Below, one piece after another: positions 32,710 through 42,139 of a stretch of 64,000 nt of DNA. A program made the position numbers and the translations under genes. Below the pieces are notes generated by a model, which saw nothing but the letters and a program-made list of their open reading frames with translations, was not told the origin of the DNA and searched no databases. Origin of the DNA: Devosia sp. (GTDB lineage: Bacteria > Pseudomonadota > Alphaproteobacteria > Rhizobiales > Devosiaceae); NCBI RefSeq assembly GCF_028290435.1, contig NZ_JAQGJV010000006.1, positions 1-64,000 on the forward strand, given 5' to 3'. Numbering within the stretch: the first letter of the stretch is position 1; each line of letters begins with the position of its first letter.

Positions 32710-33777
32710 TCAGAGCCGCCCAAGGCTGCGCTCATCGGCGGCGGCAAACAGGTAGAGTGAACCCGGAATGGCCGAGGCGGCGACCGTCGTGTCGACCTTT
32801 GGCACCAGCTTTCCCGGCGCGGTGGCGATGACTTCAGTGCCGGCGATATCCAGGTGCACAAGGGTTTCGGACCCGAGCGGCTCGACCGCGGTGACGAACC
32901 CCGACATGGAGAGTCCGGTGCCAACTTGGCCAACGACCAGATCATGCGGCCGCACGCCGATCAGCACGTCGCCTGATGCAATGGTGGCAGCGTCGATGCC
33001 GGCAATCGTTACGCCCGGCGCCGTCAGCGCAGCGCCCGCCACCTTGCCCGGCAGCAAGTTCATCGACGGGCTGCCGATGAACCGCGCGGTGAACACATCG
33101 ACCGGGCTTTCGTAGAGTTCGGTCGGCGTGCCCACTTGCAGAATCCGTCCGTCGCGCATCACCACGATCTTGTCCGCCATGGTCATGGCTTCGATCTGGT
33201 CGTGCGTCACATAGACGATCGTGGTTCCGAGCCGCTGGTGCAGCCGCTTGATCTCGATGCGCATTTGCGAGCGCAATTGCGCGTCGAGATTGCTCAGCGG
33301 CTCATCGAACAAAAATGCCACCGGATCGCGCACCATGGCCCGGCCAATGGCGACCCGCTGACGCTGCCCGCCCGAAAGTTCGGAAGGCCGGCGGGAAAGC
33401 AGCTCTTCCATGCCCAGCGTCTTGGCCGTTGCCAGGATGCGCTGGTCCTTTTCGGCCTTGCTTAGCTTGGCGGTGTAGAGCCCGAAGCCGATGTTCTGCG
33501 CCACGCTCAGATGTGGATAGATGGCGTAGTTCTGGAACACCATGGCGATATTGCGCTGCTTGGGTTCGCGCTCATTGACCACCTCGCCGCCAATCTTGAG
33601 CGTGCCGCCAGAAATGTCCTCGAGCCCAGCGATCATCCGCAGCGTCGTCGACTTGCCGCAGCCCGAGGGGCCGACCAGCACGACGAATTCGCCATCGGCA
33701 ATATCCAGGTCGATGCCGTGCACCGCCGTGGTCTTGCCATAGGTTTTGACCAGCCCTTGCAGTTCGATATTCGCCAT
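32710..33777 (-). CDS. ABC transporter ATPase, UgpC/MalK type (system 1)
   Basis: 355 residues. Walker [11 protein letters not shown], signature [15 protein letters not shown], Walker [12 protein letters not shown] and the switch His [11 protein letters not shown], then the C-terminal OB-fold regulatory domain (residues about 235-355). It is a typical CUT1 carbohydrate-system ATPase energising the two permeases at 35,289-37,083. Last gene of the operon. Its ATG overlaps the stop of the lyase gene by one base (TGATG). Confidence 0.93.
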   Translation of the reverse strand: MANIELQGLVKTYGKTTAVHGIDLDIADGEFVVLVGPSGCGKSTTLRMIAGLEDISGGTLKIGGEVVNEREPKQRNIAMVFQNYAIYPHLSVAQNIGFGLYTAKLSKAEKDQRILATAKTLGMEELLSRRPSELSGGQRQRVAIGRAMVRDPVAFLFDEPLSNLDAQLRSQMRIEIKRLHQRLGTTIVYVTHDQIEAMTMADKIVVMRDGRILQVGTPTELYESPVDVFTARFIGSPSMNLLPGKVAGAALTAPGVTIAGIDAATIASGDVLIGVRPHDLVVGQVGTGLSMSGFVTAVEPLGSETLVHLDIAGTEVIATAPGKLVPKVDTTVAASAIPGSLYLFAAADERSLGRL

Positions 33778-35285
33778 CAGGCCGCTCCCACCAGGGCAGA
33801 GAATTTGTTGTTGAGTTCGCTCGCCGCCGAAGCTTCCGCCTTGGCATGACGCTGCATACCAGCACCAAACTCAGCCGATTGGGCGCGATAGCCGACAATC
33901 GCGGCTGCCAGCGGTTCTGGCGCCGGGCCGCCAAATCTATTGCGCACGGCGACGAAATGTTCGGGCGAAACCAGCTCGGCGAACAAGGTCGCGTCGATCA
34001 CCGTCTTGCGGACGGTGGCCTTCTCGAACGCGGCAAGAAATGGCGCAAAACCGTCGACCGGCAGGTCCCCGTCAATCGCCACCACGGCCTTCGCCACGGC
34101 GGCCGCGATCTCGTGCCCCTCGCGAAACGACAGGCCTTCGCGCCGCACCAGGCTATCGGCAAGCTCGGTAATGGTGATGCAGGAGCGGCGAATATTGTTA
34201 GCAACACGGGCCGGATCGATACGAATTTGCGCCACCAACGCTGCCAACAGATCGAGCACGCGAAAAGCGCTATCGAAGGCCTGGTAGCCCATTGCCTGCG
34301 TCTCGCCCTCGCTGTCGTTCATGTCGGTGAACGGCGTATTGTGCATCACATCGAGCATTGCTCGCGCGCGGCCAAAGGTCTGGCTGGCGAGATGACGCAA
34401 ATGCTCAATCGGCACGGGATTGCGCTTCTGCGGCATGATCGAGGAAATCTGCACCAGCGCGTTGGGCACATACACCTGGCCGACCTCAAAGCTGGTCCAG
34501 AACTGCAAATCCTGGATCGGCCGCCCCAGATGCAAGAACATCAACTCAAGCGCCCCATAGGTACCGGTGATGTAGTCCACTGCCGCAATGCAGCTATAAG
34601 AATTCTGCAGCGGCGCGGCGAAGCCGAGCAATTGCGCGACGCGGGCGCGATCGATCGGAAAGCCCGAAGTAGTGATCGCCGCCGCACCCATTGGCGAAAG
34701 GTCAACGGTTTCGCGCGCCTCAAGCAACCGCGTTATATCGCGGCCCAGCACTTCGATGACTGCAGCAAGGTAATGCCCAAAGGTGGTCGGCTGTGCGGGT
34801 TGGCCGTGGGTGTAGGCCACGATCAAGGTAGCTCTCTCACGCTCCGCGGCGGCAACCAGCGCGTCGTAGAGCGCTAACGCCTTGCCTAACAAAGTGTCCA
34901 TGCGGCTCTTCAGCCCCAGCTTGAACAGCGTGTGATCGATATCGTTGCGCGAGCGGGCAGTATGCAACCGCCCCGCCAGGTCAGGCCCGAGCCGCGTCTT
35001 CAATTCCTTTTCGATGAGGAAGAAAAAGTCTTCGACCTCGCCGGTATAGACCAGCTTGGCCGGATCGACTTCCGCATCGATGGCTTCCAGCGCCTTCGCA
35101 ATCTTGCCAGCCGAGGCGGCATCGAGAATGCCGGTTTCCACCAACATGACCAGATGCGCCCGATCGATGGCGCGAAAGCCTTCGACATGGTGGGTCTTGG
35201 CGCCGTCAAACAGCGGCCGCAACACGGTCTCCTTGTAAACCGGATCAGGGAACACGCTAGTGTCGCTCAAACGTGGATCGCTCAT
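33777..35285 (-). CDS. Argininosuccinate-lyase-superfamily C-N lyase, probably not ArgH
   Basis: 502 residues of the fumarase/aspartase superfamily. The signature loop is [10 protein letters not shown] (281-290; catalytic Ser in the flexible loop, Lys287, Asn289). Other superfamily regions are [12 protein letters not shown] (108-119) and [16 protein letters not shown]. True ArgH usually reads GRSRNDQVATD and THLQPAQPVTFGHHL. The A, ID and G changes fall in substrate-contacting segments. It sits inside a sugar-type ABC operon, translationally coupled to the ATPase, with no arginine genes nearby. EDDS (ethylenediamine-disuccinate) lyase of the related Chelativorans is an ArgH-like enzyme of similar length and layout, as I recall. 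I infer a lyase that splits a C-N bond and releases fumarate from an imported compound. Confidence 0.8.
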   Translation of the reverse strand: MSDPRLSDTSVFPDPVYKETVLRPLFDGAKTHHVEGFRAIDRAHLVMLVETGILDAASAGKIAKALEAIDAEVDPAKLVYTGEVEDFFFLIEKELKTRLGPDLAGRLHTARSRNDIDHTLFKLGLKSRMDTLLGKALALYDALVAAAERERATLIVAYTHGQPAQPTTFGHYLAAVIEVLGRDITRLLEARETVDLSPMGAAAITTSGFPIDRARVAQLLGFAAPLQNSYSCIAAVDYITGTYGALELMFLHLGRPIQDLQFWTSFEVGQVYVPNALVQISSIMPQKRNPVPIEHLRHLASQTFGRARAMLDVMHNTPFTDMNDSEGETQAMGYQAFDSAFRVLDLLAALVAQIRIDPARVANNIRRSCITITELADSLVRREGLSFREGHEIAAAVAKAVVAIDGDLPVDGFAPFLAAFEKATVRKTVIDATLFAELVSPEHFVAVRNRFGGPAPEPLAAAIVGYRAQSAEFGAGMQRHAKAEASAASELNNKFSALVGAA

Positions 35286-35288
35286 GCT

Positions 35289-36149
35289 CTAGCCCTTCAA
35301 TCCGGCCAGCATCACGCCGCGCACGATAAACCGTTGCAGGACCAGGAACACCACGAGCGTCGGAATCGTCGCCAGCGCGGCACCGGTCATGATCATTTCC
35401 CAGCGCGTGTCCTGCGCGTCCGAAAAACTCGATAGCCCCACCGGCAGCGTATACAGCTCGCGGCTGGTGGTGACGATCAGCGGCCAGAAGAACGCCGTCC
35501 AATTGCCCAGAAAGGTGAAGATCGCCAGTGCCGACAAGGCTGGCGCGACCAGCGGCATTGCCACCTTCCACCAGATCTGGAACTCGTTGAGCCCATCGAT
35601 GCGCGCGGCTTCGAGGAAATCGTCGGGCACGGTCTCGAAAAACTGCTTCATCAGAAAGGTGCCGAAGGCCGTCATCATGCCGGGGAACATGATGCCCCAA
35701 TAGCTGTCGAGCCAGTGGAGTTGGCTGGACATGAGATACCAGGGGATGACCAGCATTTCGGTGGGGATCATCAGGGTCGAGAGGATGGCGAGGAAGATGA
35801 AATACCGCCCGCGAAACTCGAACTTGGCCAGCGTGTAACCGACGAGGCTGTCAAAAAACACATTGGACAACGTCACCGTGGTGGCGATGAACGTGGAATT
35901 GCCGAACCAGCGCAGGAAATTGCCGTCGGACAGCACCTTGATGTAGTTGTCGAAGGTCGGCGCCGCCGGGATCAGGCGCAGGTCATAGACCTGGCTGGCG
36001 GTCTTCAGCGAGGTCGAGAACATGTAGAGGATGGGCATGACCATCAGCAGCCCGCCCAGCAGCAGCAGCGTCCAGATCAGGATCTGGCCCGGCCGGATGC
36101 GGCCGAATTTCAATGGCTGGGGGACGGCATCGGCGGCAATCGTCGTCAT
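35289..36149 (-). CDS. ABC transporter permease, MalG type (system 1)
   Basis: 286 residues with six membrane helices. The EAA-type cytoplasmic loop is EAARIDGLNEFQIWWKVAMP, which contacts the ATPase. N-terminal region TMFSTSLKTASQ-like periplasmic loop and a C-terminus ending FIVRGVMLAGLKG match the MalG/CUT1 group. It follows the MalF-type gene by one base and precedes the lyase gene by three, so all are one transcript. Confidence 0.92.
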   Translation of the reverse strand: MTTIAADAVPQPLKFGRIRPGQILIWTLLLLGGLLMVMPILYMFSTSLKTASQVYDLRLIPAAPTFDNYIKVLSDGNFLRWFGNSTFIATTVTLSNVFFDSLVGYTLAKFEFRGRYFIFLAILSTLMIPTEMLVIPWYLMSSQLHWLDSYWGIMFPGMMTAFGTFLMKQFFETVPDDFLEAARIDGLNEFQIWWKVAMPLVAPALSALAIFTFLGNWTAFFWPLIVTTSRELYTLPVGLSSFSDAQDTRWEMIMTGAALATIPTLVVFLVLQRFIVRGVMLAGLKG

Positions 36150-36150
36150 C

Positions 36151-37083
36151 TCAGCGGTTCCTCAGCACAAACAGCTGCAACAGCGACACGATCAGCAGGA
36201 TGGTGAACAGCACCACCGTTTGTGCCGCCGCATACCCCATGTCGAAGGACGAAAACGCCGTCTGATAGATCATCAGCACAATGGGCTTGGTCGAGCCCAG
36301 CGGCCCGCCCGGATCATTGCTGGTCATATTGTAGACCGAGTCGAAAATCCGCAGGAACCCGATGGACGAGAACACCACGAGAAACACCGTGGTGGGTTTC
36401 AACAGCGGCAGCGTGATCTTGCGGAGGATCGCCCCTTCACCCAACCCGTCGATGCGCGCGGCCTCATAGTATGTCGAGGGAATGGCGCGCAGGCCGGCGA
36501 GGAAAATAATGACCTGAAAACCCAAGCCCGCCCAGATCGCCGTCACCATGATGGCCGGCAGACCCTGCGTGGTCGATTTGAGGAAGGGCTGCTGCGGAAT
36601 GCCGAATTGCGACAGCAAGCCGTTGATCAGCCCGACCGGTACCGGCTGGTAAATCCAGCGCCACACCCAGGCCAAAGCCGCCGCCGTGGTCAAGAAGGGC
36701 AGGAAATACAGCGCCCGGATGAAGCCATGCATGAACCGCACGCGGTCCAGATAATAGGCAACGAGGAAGGCGATCACGAGGCTGATCGGCGTGCCGACAA
36801 TGAGATAGGTGAAGGTATTGCGGAACACTTTCCAGAACTGCGGATCGTGCACCAGCTTGTCGTAATTCTCGAGGCCCACGAATTGCGCGGGCTTGAGAAT
36901 GTCCCAATCGGTGAATGAAATCCAGAACGCCTGGAAGGTCGGATAAAACCGTATCCAGCCATAAAAAATGATGGGCAGGGCGAGAAACGCCCACGCCCAG
37001 ATGACGCGTTTGGTGCGGATCGAGAACCGGTCCCAGACACGGCCCTTTGAGGCCGTGCCGTCGGTGATTGCGCCTTGCGCCAC
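36151..37083 (-). CDS. ABC transporter permease, MalF/UgpA type (system 1)
   Basis: 310 residues with six predicted membrane helices and the loop YEAARIDGLGEGAILRKITL. It forms the heterodimeric channel with the MalG-type partner. GTG start at 37083, 8 bases after the binding-protein stop. Substrate is not predictable, although the family mainly carries mono- and oligosaccharides, polyols and glycerol phosphates. Confidence 0.92.
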   Translation of the reverse strand: MAQGAITDGTASKGRVWDRFSIRTKRVIWAWAFLALPIIFYGWIRFYPTFQAFWISFTDWDILKPAQFVGLENYDKLVHDPQFWKVFRNTFTYLIVGTPISLVIAFLVAYYLDRVRFMHGFIRALYFLPFLTTAAALAWVWRWIYQPVPVGLINGLLSQFGIPQQPFLKSTTQGLPAIMVTAIWAGLGFQVIIFLAGLRAIPSTYYEAARIDGLGEGAILRKITLPLLKPTTVFLVVFSSIGFLRIFDSVYNMTSNDPGGPLGSTKPIVLMIYQTAFSSFDMGYAAAQTVVLFTILLIVSLLQLFVLRNR

Positions 37084-37091
37084 GGTGTCGC

Positions 37092-38345
37092 TTACTTCGC
37101 TGCGGCGTCGATGATGGCCTGCTCGGCCGTCGCGGCCTCGGCCACGGAATCGGCCGGCGACTGGCCTTCGAGCAACACGCGGTTGGCCATATCGATAGCC
37201 ACTTGGCGCTGCCCGGCTTCATCGACGAACTGGGTCGTATGTGCATAGTCCAGCGCCTTGAGGAATGGCGACAGGATCGGATCGGCCAAGTTTGCGTCGG
37301 TCAGCGCCGCCGACTTGCGGGCCGGCAATTCACCGACCACGTTCAGCCAGATCTGCATTGCCTCGGGCGAGGAAACATAAGCCAGGAACTTCTCGGCTGC
37401 GGCGAGTTCTTCGCCCTGCGCCGAAGCGCCGATGCCATTGGCAAAATAGCTGGCATAGTTGGAACGCGTGCCGTCGGCATTGGCCGGTAGCTCGGTTACG
37501 CCCCATTCGAACTGGTCGATGGTCTTGAACGAGCCGAGCCGGAACGTGCCGTCGATGGTCATCGCCGCCATGCCGCCGCGGAATGCCGCCTGGCCCTCAT
37601 CCATAAAGCCGGTCTGGCCGACCTTCTGCTCGGTCTGCAGATCGGTGTAGAATTTCAGCGCCTCGACGCCACCCTTCTCACCATATTTCACCGTGCGATA
37701 GTCATCGCTATAGGGCACGCCGCCGAACTGGCGGGTCAGCACTTCGCGCCACCACTGGTGGTCCTGCCCGGCCATGTCCATGGTGATGCCTTCGGAAATC
37801 AGATTGCCGGCATCGTCATGCTTGGCAGTTGCCACGGCAGCAGCAACCAGTTCGTCCAGTGTCTGCGGCGGCTTGCTGGGATCGAGCCCGGCCTCGGTAA
37901 ACAGCTTCTTGTTGTAGAACAGCGCCAGCGAGCGCACGGCGGTGGGCAGGCCATAATAGTCGTCGCCACGCTTCATCGCCGTCACGATCGGGAAGAAATC
38001 GGCTTCGATCGCATCATGCGGGAACACTGTTGGCGACAGCGGCTGCAACACACCGCCGCTCTGGAATTTGTCGAGCCAGCCATAGAACAGCTGCAACACG
38101 TCCGGACCCTGGCCAGCGGCTTTCGCCGCGATCACGCGGGTCTGGTAATCGTCATAGGGGAAAGTCGTCTGCTTAACGGTGATATCGGGATTGGCTTTTT
38201 CGAAATTGGCGATCAGCTGATCCATCGCCGTCACACGGGTCTCATAGGCATATTGCCAGTATTCGATTTCCACCGCCTGGGCCGCGCCCAGCGTCAGCAA
38301 ACTGATCCCCGCGGCAAGTCCGGCGAGCATGAACCGATTGCGCAT
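37092..38345 (-). CDS. Extracellular solute-binding protein, family 1 (system 1)
   Basis: 417 residues with a Sec signal peptide of about 23 residues (MRNRFMLAGLAAGISLLTLG...AQAVEIEYW). The mature protein shows family 1 sugar-binding features (MDQLIANFEKANPDITVKQT, VLQLFYGWLDKFQSG, YNKKLFTEAGLDPSKPPQTL, GGMAAMTIDGTFRLGSF). It delivers the substrate to the two permeases. Two adjacent ATGs occur. The second (38345) is 5 bases from AAGGAGG and is preferred over 38348. It is the first gene of the operon and divergent from the ROK regulator. Confidence 0.93.
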   Translation of the reverse strand: MRNRFMLAGLAAGISLLTLGAAQAVEIEYWQYAYETRVTAMDQLIANFEKANPDITVKQTTFPYDDYQTRVIAAKAAGQGPDVLQLFYGWLDKFQSGGVLQPLSPTVFPHDAIEADFFPIVTAMKRGDDYYGLPTAVRSLALFYNKKLFTEAGLDPSKPPQTLDELVAAAVATAKHDDAGNLISEGITMDMAGQDHQWWREVLTRQFGGVPYSDDYRTVKYGEKGGVEALKFYTDLQTEQKVGQTGFMDEGQAAFRGGMAAMTIDGTFRLGSFKTIDQFEWGVTELPANADGTRSNYASYFANGIGASAQGEELAAAEKFLAYVSSPEAMQIWLNVVGELPARKSAALTDANLADPILSPFLKALDYAHTTQFVDEAGQRQVAIDMANRVLLEGQSPADSVAEAATAEQAIIDAAAK

Positions 38346-38478
38346 CATAACCTCCTTAAGGCCCGCCACCCGGCATTTTAAGCCAAGGCCAAGCGGACAG
38401 AATCCCCTGATTTCGAGCGCGGGCAAAGCCCCTTCTCAAGCCTCACAGGTCAGCCGACACGGCCAAATTTGTCAATAC

Positions 38479-38498
38479 AATAATCTACTTGAGTTATT
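38479..38498. promoter_or_regulatory. Candidate operator between binding-protein gene and ROK gene
   Basis: AATAATCTACTTGAGTTATT is an imperfect 20-base palindrome in an AT-rich patch only 25 bases before the ROK start. It fits the kind of site ROK repressors bind. It may control both the ABC operon and the ROK-PIG-L-oxidase genes. Confidence 0.4.
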
Positions 38499-38523
38499 CG
38501 AGGCCGGGAAATAGCCTTCCGCC

Positions 38524-39768
38524 ATGGACCGGGATTTGAGCAAACGCGAAAAGTCGGGAGCGCGGGGGAGCCTGGCCATCGGCAGCAATCCGGAGCGCAA
38601 CCGGTTGCATAACCGGCGCGTCGTGCTCGACCTGGTGCGCAGCCAGGGCCATATCGGACGCACCGAAATTGCCCGCCGCGCCCACCTGACGCCCCAGGCC
38701 GTCACCAATATCGTCGATGAACTGGTGGCGGAAAACCTGTTGATCGAACTGGGCCGTTTGCGCTCCGGCCGCGGCCAGCCGCCGATCCAGTTTGCGGTCA
38801 ATCCCGATGGTCCCATGACCGCCGGCATCGAGATCGCGGCCGACCATATCGTCATCGTGCTGCTCGACCTGTCCGGGAGCGTCCGTGCGCAATCGGTGCG
38901 CCCGGTCGCCAACACCAGCCCCACCCACATCCTCGCCGATTTGCGGCTGGCAGTGGATGAATTGCGCCAATCGGTGCCCGGCATCGCCGTCAACCTGCTC
39001 GGCGTTGGCGTGGTGATGCCGGGCCCCTTCGAAATCGACGGCATGAGTTCGGTCGGTCCCGCCACTCTGCCCGGCTGGACCGGGCTCGACACCAAGGCGC
39101 TCGTCGCCGAGGCCATCGGCGAGCCCGTCGAGATCGAGAATGACGCCACCGCGGCGGCCGTCGGTGAGCGGCTCTATGGCGCCGGCCAAGCCTTTTCCAG
39201 CTTCGGCTACGTATATTTCGGTGTCGGCCTCGGCCTCGGCATCATCCAGGAAGGCCGCCCCCTGCGCGGCTCCCATGGCAATGCCGGCGAGATCGGCCAT
39301 TTTGTCGTCACCCCGCGCAATCGGCCGGCGCTCTATGGCCCCGAGGGCAATCTGGAGCGCTTCGTCTCGCTCTATGCCCTGCGCGAAAAGCTCTCCGCCG
39401 CCGGCATCACCGCAACCGACGTCGATGACCTGCAAGCGCTGCACGACGCCCACAATCCGGTGCTGCTCGACTGGATCGCCGAGGCCGCCGATTATCTCGC
39501 GCCCACGGTCGCGGCGCTGGAAAATCTGCTCGATCCGCAGACCATCATTTTCGGCGGCGCCCTGCCCGATTCTGTGATCGACGCGCTCATCGCGGCGCTC
39601 GATCCCATGCCGGTTTCAGTAGCCACCCGCCGCGCCCGCACCGCACCGCGTGTCATGCGCGGACAAACCGGGCAGTTGACCGCAGCGCTCGGGGCTGCTG
39701 CATTGCCCATGCTCGAAACCGTGACGCCACGGCTGCATCTGGCACCCGGCCTTTCCGCCGCGTCTTGA
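38524..39768 (+). CDS. ROK-family transcriptional regulator (first)
   Basis: 414 residues. An N-terminal winged helix-turn-helix (residues 25-90: NRRVVLDLVRSQGHIGRTEI, HLTPQAVTNIVDELVAENL) is followed by a ROK sugar-kinase-like domain (GVGVVMPGPFEIDG, IENDATAAAVGERL, GLGLGIIQEGRPLRGSHGNA). The cysteine zinc motif normal for ROK proteins (after GEIGH) is missing: the segment reads FVVTPRNRPALYGPEGN. It probably senses a sugar or amino-sugar derivative and regulates the adjacent transporter and catabolic genes. The PIG-L gene follows 10 bases downstream. Confidence 0.9.
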   Translation: MDRDLSKREKSGARGSLAIGSNPERNRLHNRRVVLDLVRSQGHIGRTEIARRAHLTPQAVTNIVDELVAENLLIELGRLRSGRGQPPIQFAVNPDGPMTAGIEIAADHIVIVLLDLSGSVRAQSVRPVANTSPTHILADLRLAVDELRQSVPGIAVNLLGVGVVMPGPFEIDGMSSVGPATLPGWTGLDTKALVAEAIGEPVEIENDATAAAVGERLYGAGQAFSSFGYVYFGVGLGLGIIQEGRPLRGSHGNAGEIGHFVVTPRNRPALYGPEGNLERFVSLYALREKLSAAGITATDVDDLQALHDAHNPVLLDWIAEAADYLAPTVAALENLLDPQTIIFGGALPDSVIDALIAALDPMPVSVATRRARTAPRVMRGQTGQLTAALGAAALPMLETVTPRLHLAPGLSAAS

Positions 39769-39778
39769 GGACTTAGTT

Positions 39779-42139
39779 ATGTTGACCGCCAACGAGCGCC
39801 TTGCCCGCCAGAAATCCCGTCCCCTCCTCGTCGAACTGCATCGGGCCCTCACCAGGCTGACCTCGACGCTGACGGTGATGAATACCGGCGCCCATCCGGA
39901 CGACGAACAATCGGGCATGCTGGCGGCAATGCGTTTCGACTACGGCATGCGCATTATCGTCGCCTGCTCGACGCGCGGCGAAGGGGGCCAGAACGGTCTT
40001 GGCCCCGAACGCTCCGGCGCCTTGGGCGTCGTGCGCACCCGAGAGATGGAGGAGGCGGCCCGCGTTCTCGATGCCGATATCGCCTGGCTGGGCCACGGCC
40101 CGGACGATCCGGTCCACGATTTCGGCTTCTCCAAGAACGGTGCCGACACTCTGGCACGCTGGGGGCGCGACCGCATCATCGAGCGCCTGGTGATCGCCTA
40201 TCGGCGCGACAGGCCCGATATCGTCATCCCCACATTCCTCGACGTTCCCGGCCAGCATGGCCACCACCGCGCCATGACCGAAGCGGCCGAAGTCGCCATC
40301 GCGCTCGCTGCAGATCCAGCCTATCTGACCCCGGGGCTCGATCCCTGGTCCGTTACTAAATATTACCTGCCCGCGTGGTCCGGCGGTGGCGATACCTACG
40401 ATGATGAAGTGCCGCCGCCCACTGCCAGCGTGCGCGTCATGGCGCCCGGCCTGGATATGCCGACCGGAGCGGCCTTTGATGAAATCGGCGAATGGTCCCG
40501 CGCCTATCACGCCAGCCAGGGCATGGGCCGCTGGAAAATCGTGTCCAAGACCGAGTGGCCGCTCCATCTGGCGCGCGGCCCGGTTGGTGCTGAAAGCGAT
40601 ATTCGCCAGAACCTGCCCGCAACCCTGGGCGAGCTCGCCGAGCTGCTACCCGGCCTCCACGCCGCCCCCCTTCGCACGGCCCAGTCGGGGATCGACGCCG
40701 CATTGCGCGCCTTTCCCGACCGCCCCGCGATCACCGCAGCACTCATTGCCGCGGCCGACGCGCTTGACATCATCGCCGAGGACGAGACGCTCGCCCCGCA
40801 CGCTCATCGGCTTGCCCTCAAACGCACAGAGATCGACGCCGCCCTGCTGCTCGCGGCTGGCATCGCCCCGATCGCTTGGGCCGAGCCCCACCGCCCTGCG
40901 CCCGGCGGCAGCGCCACGTTGAAGATCGGTGTCGGGCTAGAACCAATTTCGGTGACGCCGATTGCCAGGGGCCCGATGCATATCGGCGCCGCCACAACGG
41001 GCGATGGCATCCTCTCCTACCCTATCTCCGTCAATTCCCAGGCGCCGCTCAGCGGCCTCTACGCGCCGGCCTTCGCCAGCCTGGGCGGCAATGGCGAACT
41101 CAGCGTTGAAATCCAAGCAAGCATCGGCGGCCGGAACGTGCGCGGCAGCCTCGATCTGGAGGAGCCCTTCAGCATCGGCCCGGCCCAATCGGTAGCGCTG
41201 GTGCCCGAAACCATTATCCTGGGATCGCGCCGTTTGGCTGAACCATTACAGGTCGCCGTTCGCTCCGCCTCACCCATGACCAATGCCGTGCTGATTGCTC
41301 CCACCGGCTGGGGTATCACGCGCAGCGAAGCGGGCTTCGCCATTAGCCCCACATCGCCACTCCCCGACGGCCTCTATCGCCTGCCCTTGATGCTGGACGG
41401 CCGCCAGGCCTATCGCCAGACCTCGATCGCCTATCCGCATATCGGCCGCACGCAGTTCGTCACTGCGCAGGCGCTCAACGTGCTGGCGCTGGACCTGACG
41501 CTGCCCGAAGGGACACGCATCGGCTATGTCGGCGGCGGCAGTGACCGCGTCGGTCTCTGGCTCCGCGCCATGGGCCTCGACGTCATCGATCTCGATTCGA
41601 CGGCCCTGGCCAGCGATCTGTCCGAGCTGACCACTATCGTCGTCGGCACGCTGGCTTTCGGCGTCCGGCCCGACCTCGCGGCCGCCACCGGCAAGCTGCG
41701 CAGCTGGGTCGAGGCGGGCGGTCACCTGCTGACCCTTTACCACCGCCCGTCGGACAGCTGGACACCTGACACTACCCCGCCACGCCGCGTCGTCATCGGC
41801 TCACCATCCCTGCGTTGGCGCGTCACTGACCCCACCGCGCCGGTGGATATCCTCGCGCCCGAGCACAAACTGCTGACCGGCCCCAACGTCGTTGGTCCCG
41901 ACGACTGGGCCGGCTGGGACAAGGAACGCGGTCTCTATTTCGCTTCCGATTGGGACAACGCCTATGAGCCTCTGCTTGCCATGCACGATGCCGGCGAAAA
42001 GCCACTGATGGGCGCGCTGATTTCCGCGCCCGTCGGCAAGGGCCGGCATACCCATACCAGCCTCGTGCTGCATCATCAGTTGGATCGCCTGGTGCCTGGC
42101 GCCTTCCGGCTGCTGGCCAATCTCGTGCAACCGGCGTGA
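39779..42139 (+). CDS. Large PIG-L/LmbE-family deacetylase with extra C-terminal domains
   Basis: 786 residues, no signal peptide, so cytosolic. Residues 30-260 are the PIG-L zinc amidase: TGAHPDDEQSG with intact metal ligands, TRGEGGQNGLGPERS, and the second metal motif in GQHGHHRAMTEAAE. A beta-rich middle (about 380-570) is followed by a Rossmann-like C-terminal part (about 580-780: IGYVGGGSDRVGLWLRAMGL, SWVEAGGHLLTLYHR) that resembles glutamine-amidotransferase-like folds. By family knowledge PIG-L enzymes remove acetyl groups from N-acetyl-glucosamine conjugates. The FAD oxidase gene overlaps its stop by 4 bases (GTGA). Confidence 0.85.
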   Translation: MLTANERLARQKSRPLLVELHRALTRLTSTLTVMNTGAHPDDEQSGMLAAMRFDYGMRIIVACSTRGEGGQNGLGPERSGALGVVRTREMEEAARVLDADIAWLGHGPDDPVHDFGFSKNGADTLARWGRDRIIERLVIAYRRDRPDIVIPTFLDVPGQHGHHRAMTEAAEVAIALAADPAYLTPGLDPWSVTKYYLPAWSGGGDTYDDEVPPPTASVRVMAPGLDMPTGAAFDEIGEWSRAYHASQGMGRWKIVSKTEWPLHLARGPVGAESDIRQNLPATLGELAELLPGLHAAPLRTAQSGIDAALRAFPDRPAITAALIAAADALDIIAEDETLAPHAHRLALKRTEIDAALLLAAGIAPIAWAEPHRPAPGGSATLKIGVGLEPISVTPIARGPMHIGAATTGDGILSYPISVNSQAPLSGLYAPAFASLGGNGELSVEIQASIGGRNVRGSLDLEEPFSIGPAQSVALVPETIILGSRRLAEPLQVAVRSASPMTNAVLIAPTGWGITRSEAGFAISPTSPLPDGLYRLPLMLDGRQAYRQTSIAYPHIGRTQFVTAQALNVLALDLTLPEGTRIGYVGGGSDRVGLWLRAMGLDVIDLDSTALASDLSELTTIVVGTLAFGVRPDLAAATGKLRSWVEAGGHLLTLYHRPSDSWTPDTTPPRRVVIGSPSLRWRVTDPTAPVDILAPEHKLLTGPNVVGPDDWAGWDKERGLYFASDWDNAYEPLLAMHDAGEKPLMGALISAPVGKGRHTHTSLVLHHQLDRLVPGAFRLLANLVQPA

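Noticed and set aside
33777-35285. Simple argH (arginine synthesis) call
   Set aside because: Operon context and changed substrate segments make a catabolic C-N lyase more likely; kept as a superfamily call without a gene symbol.
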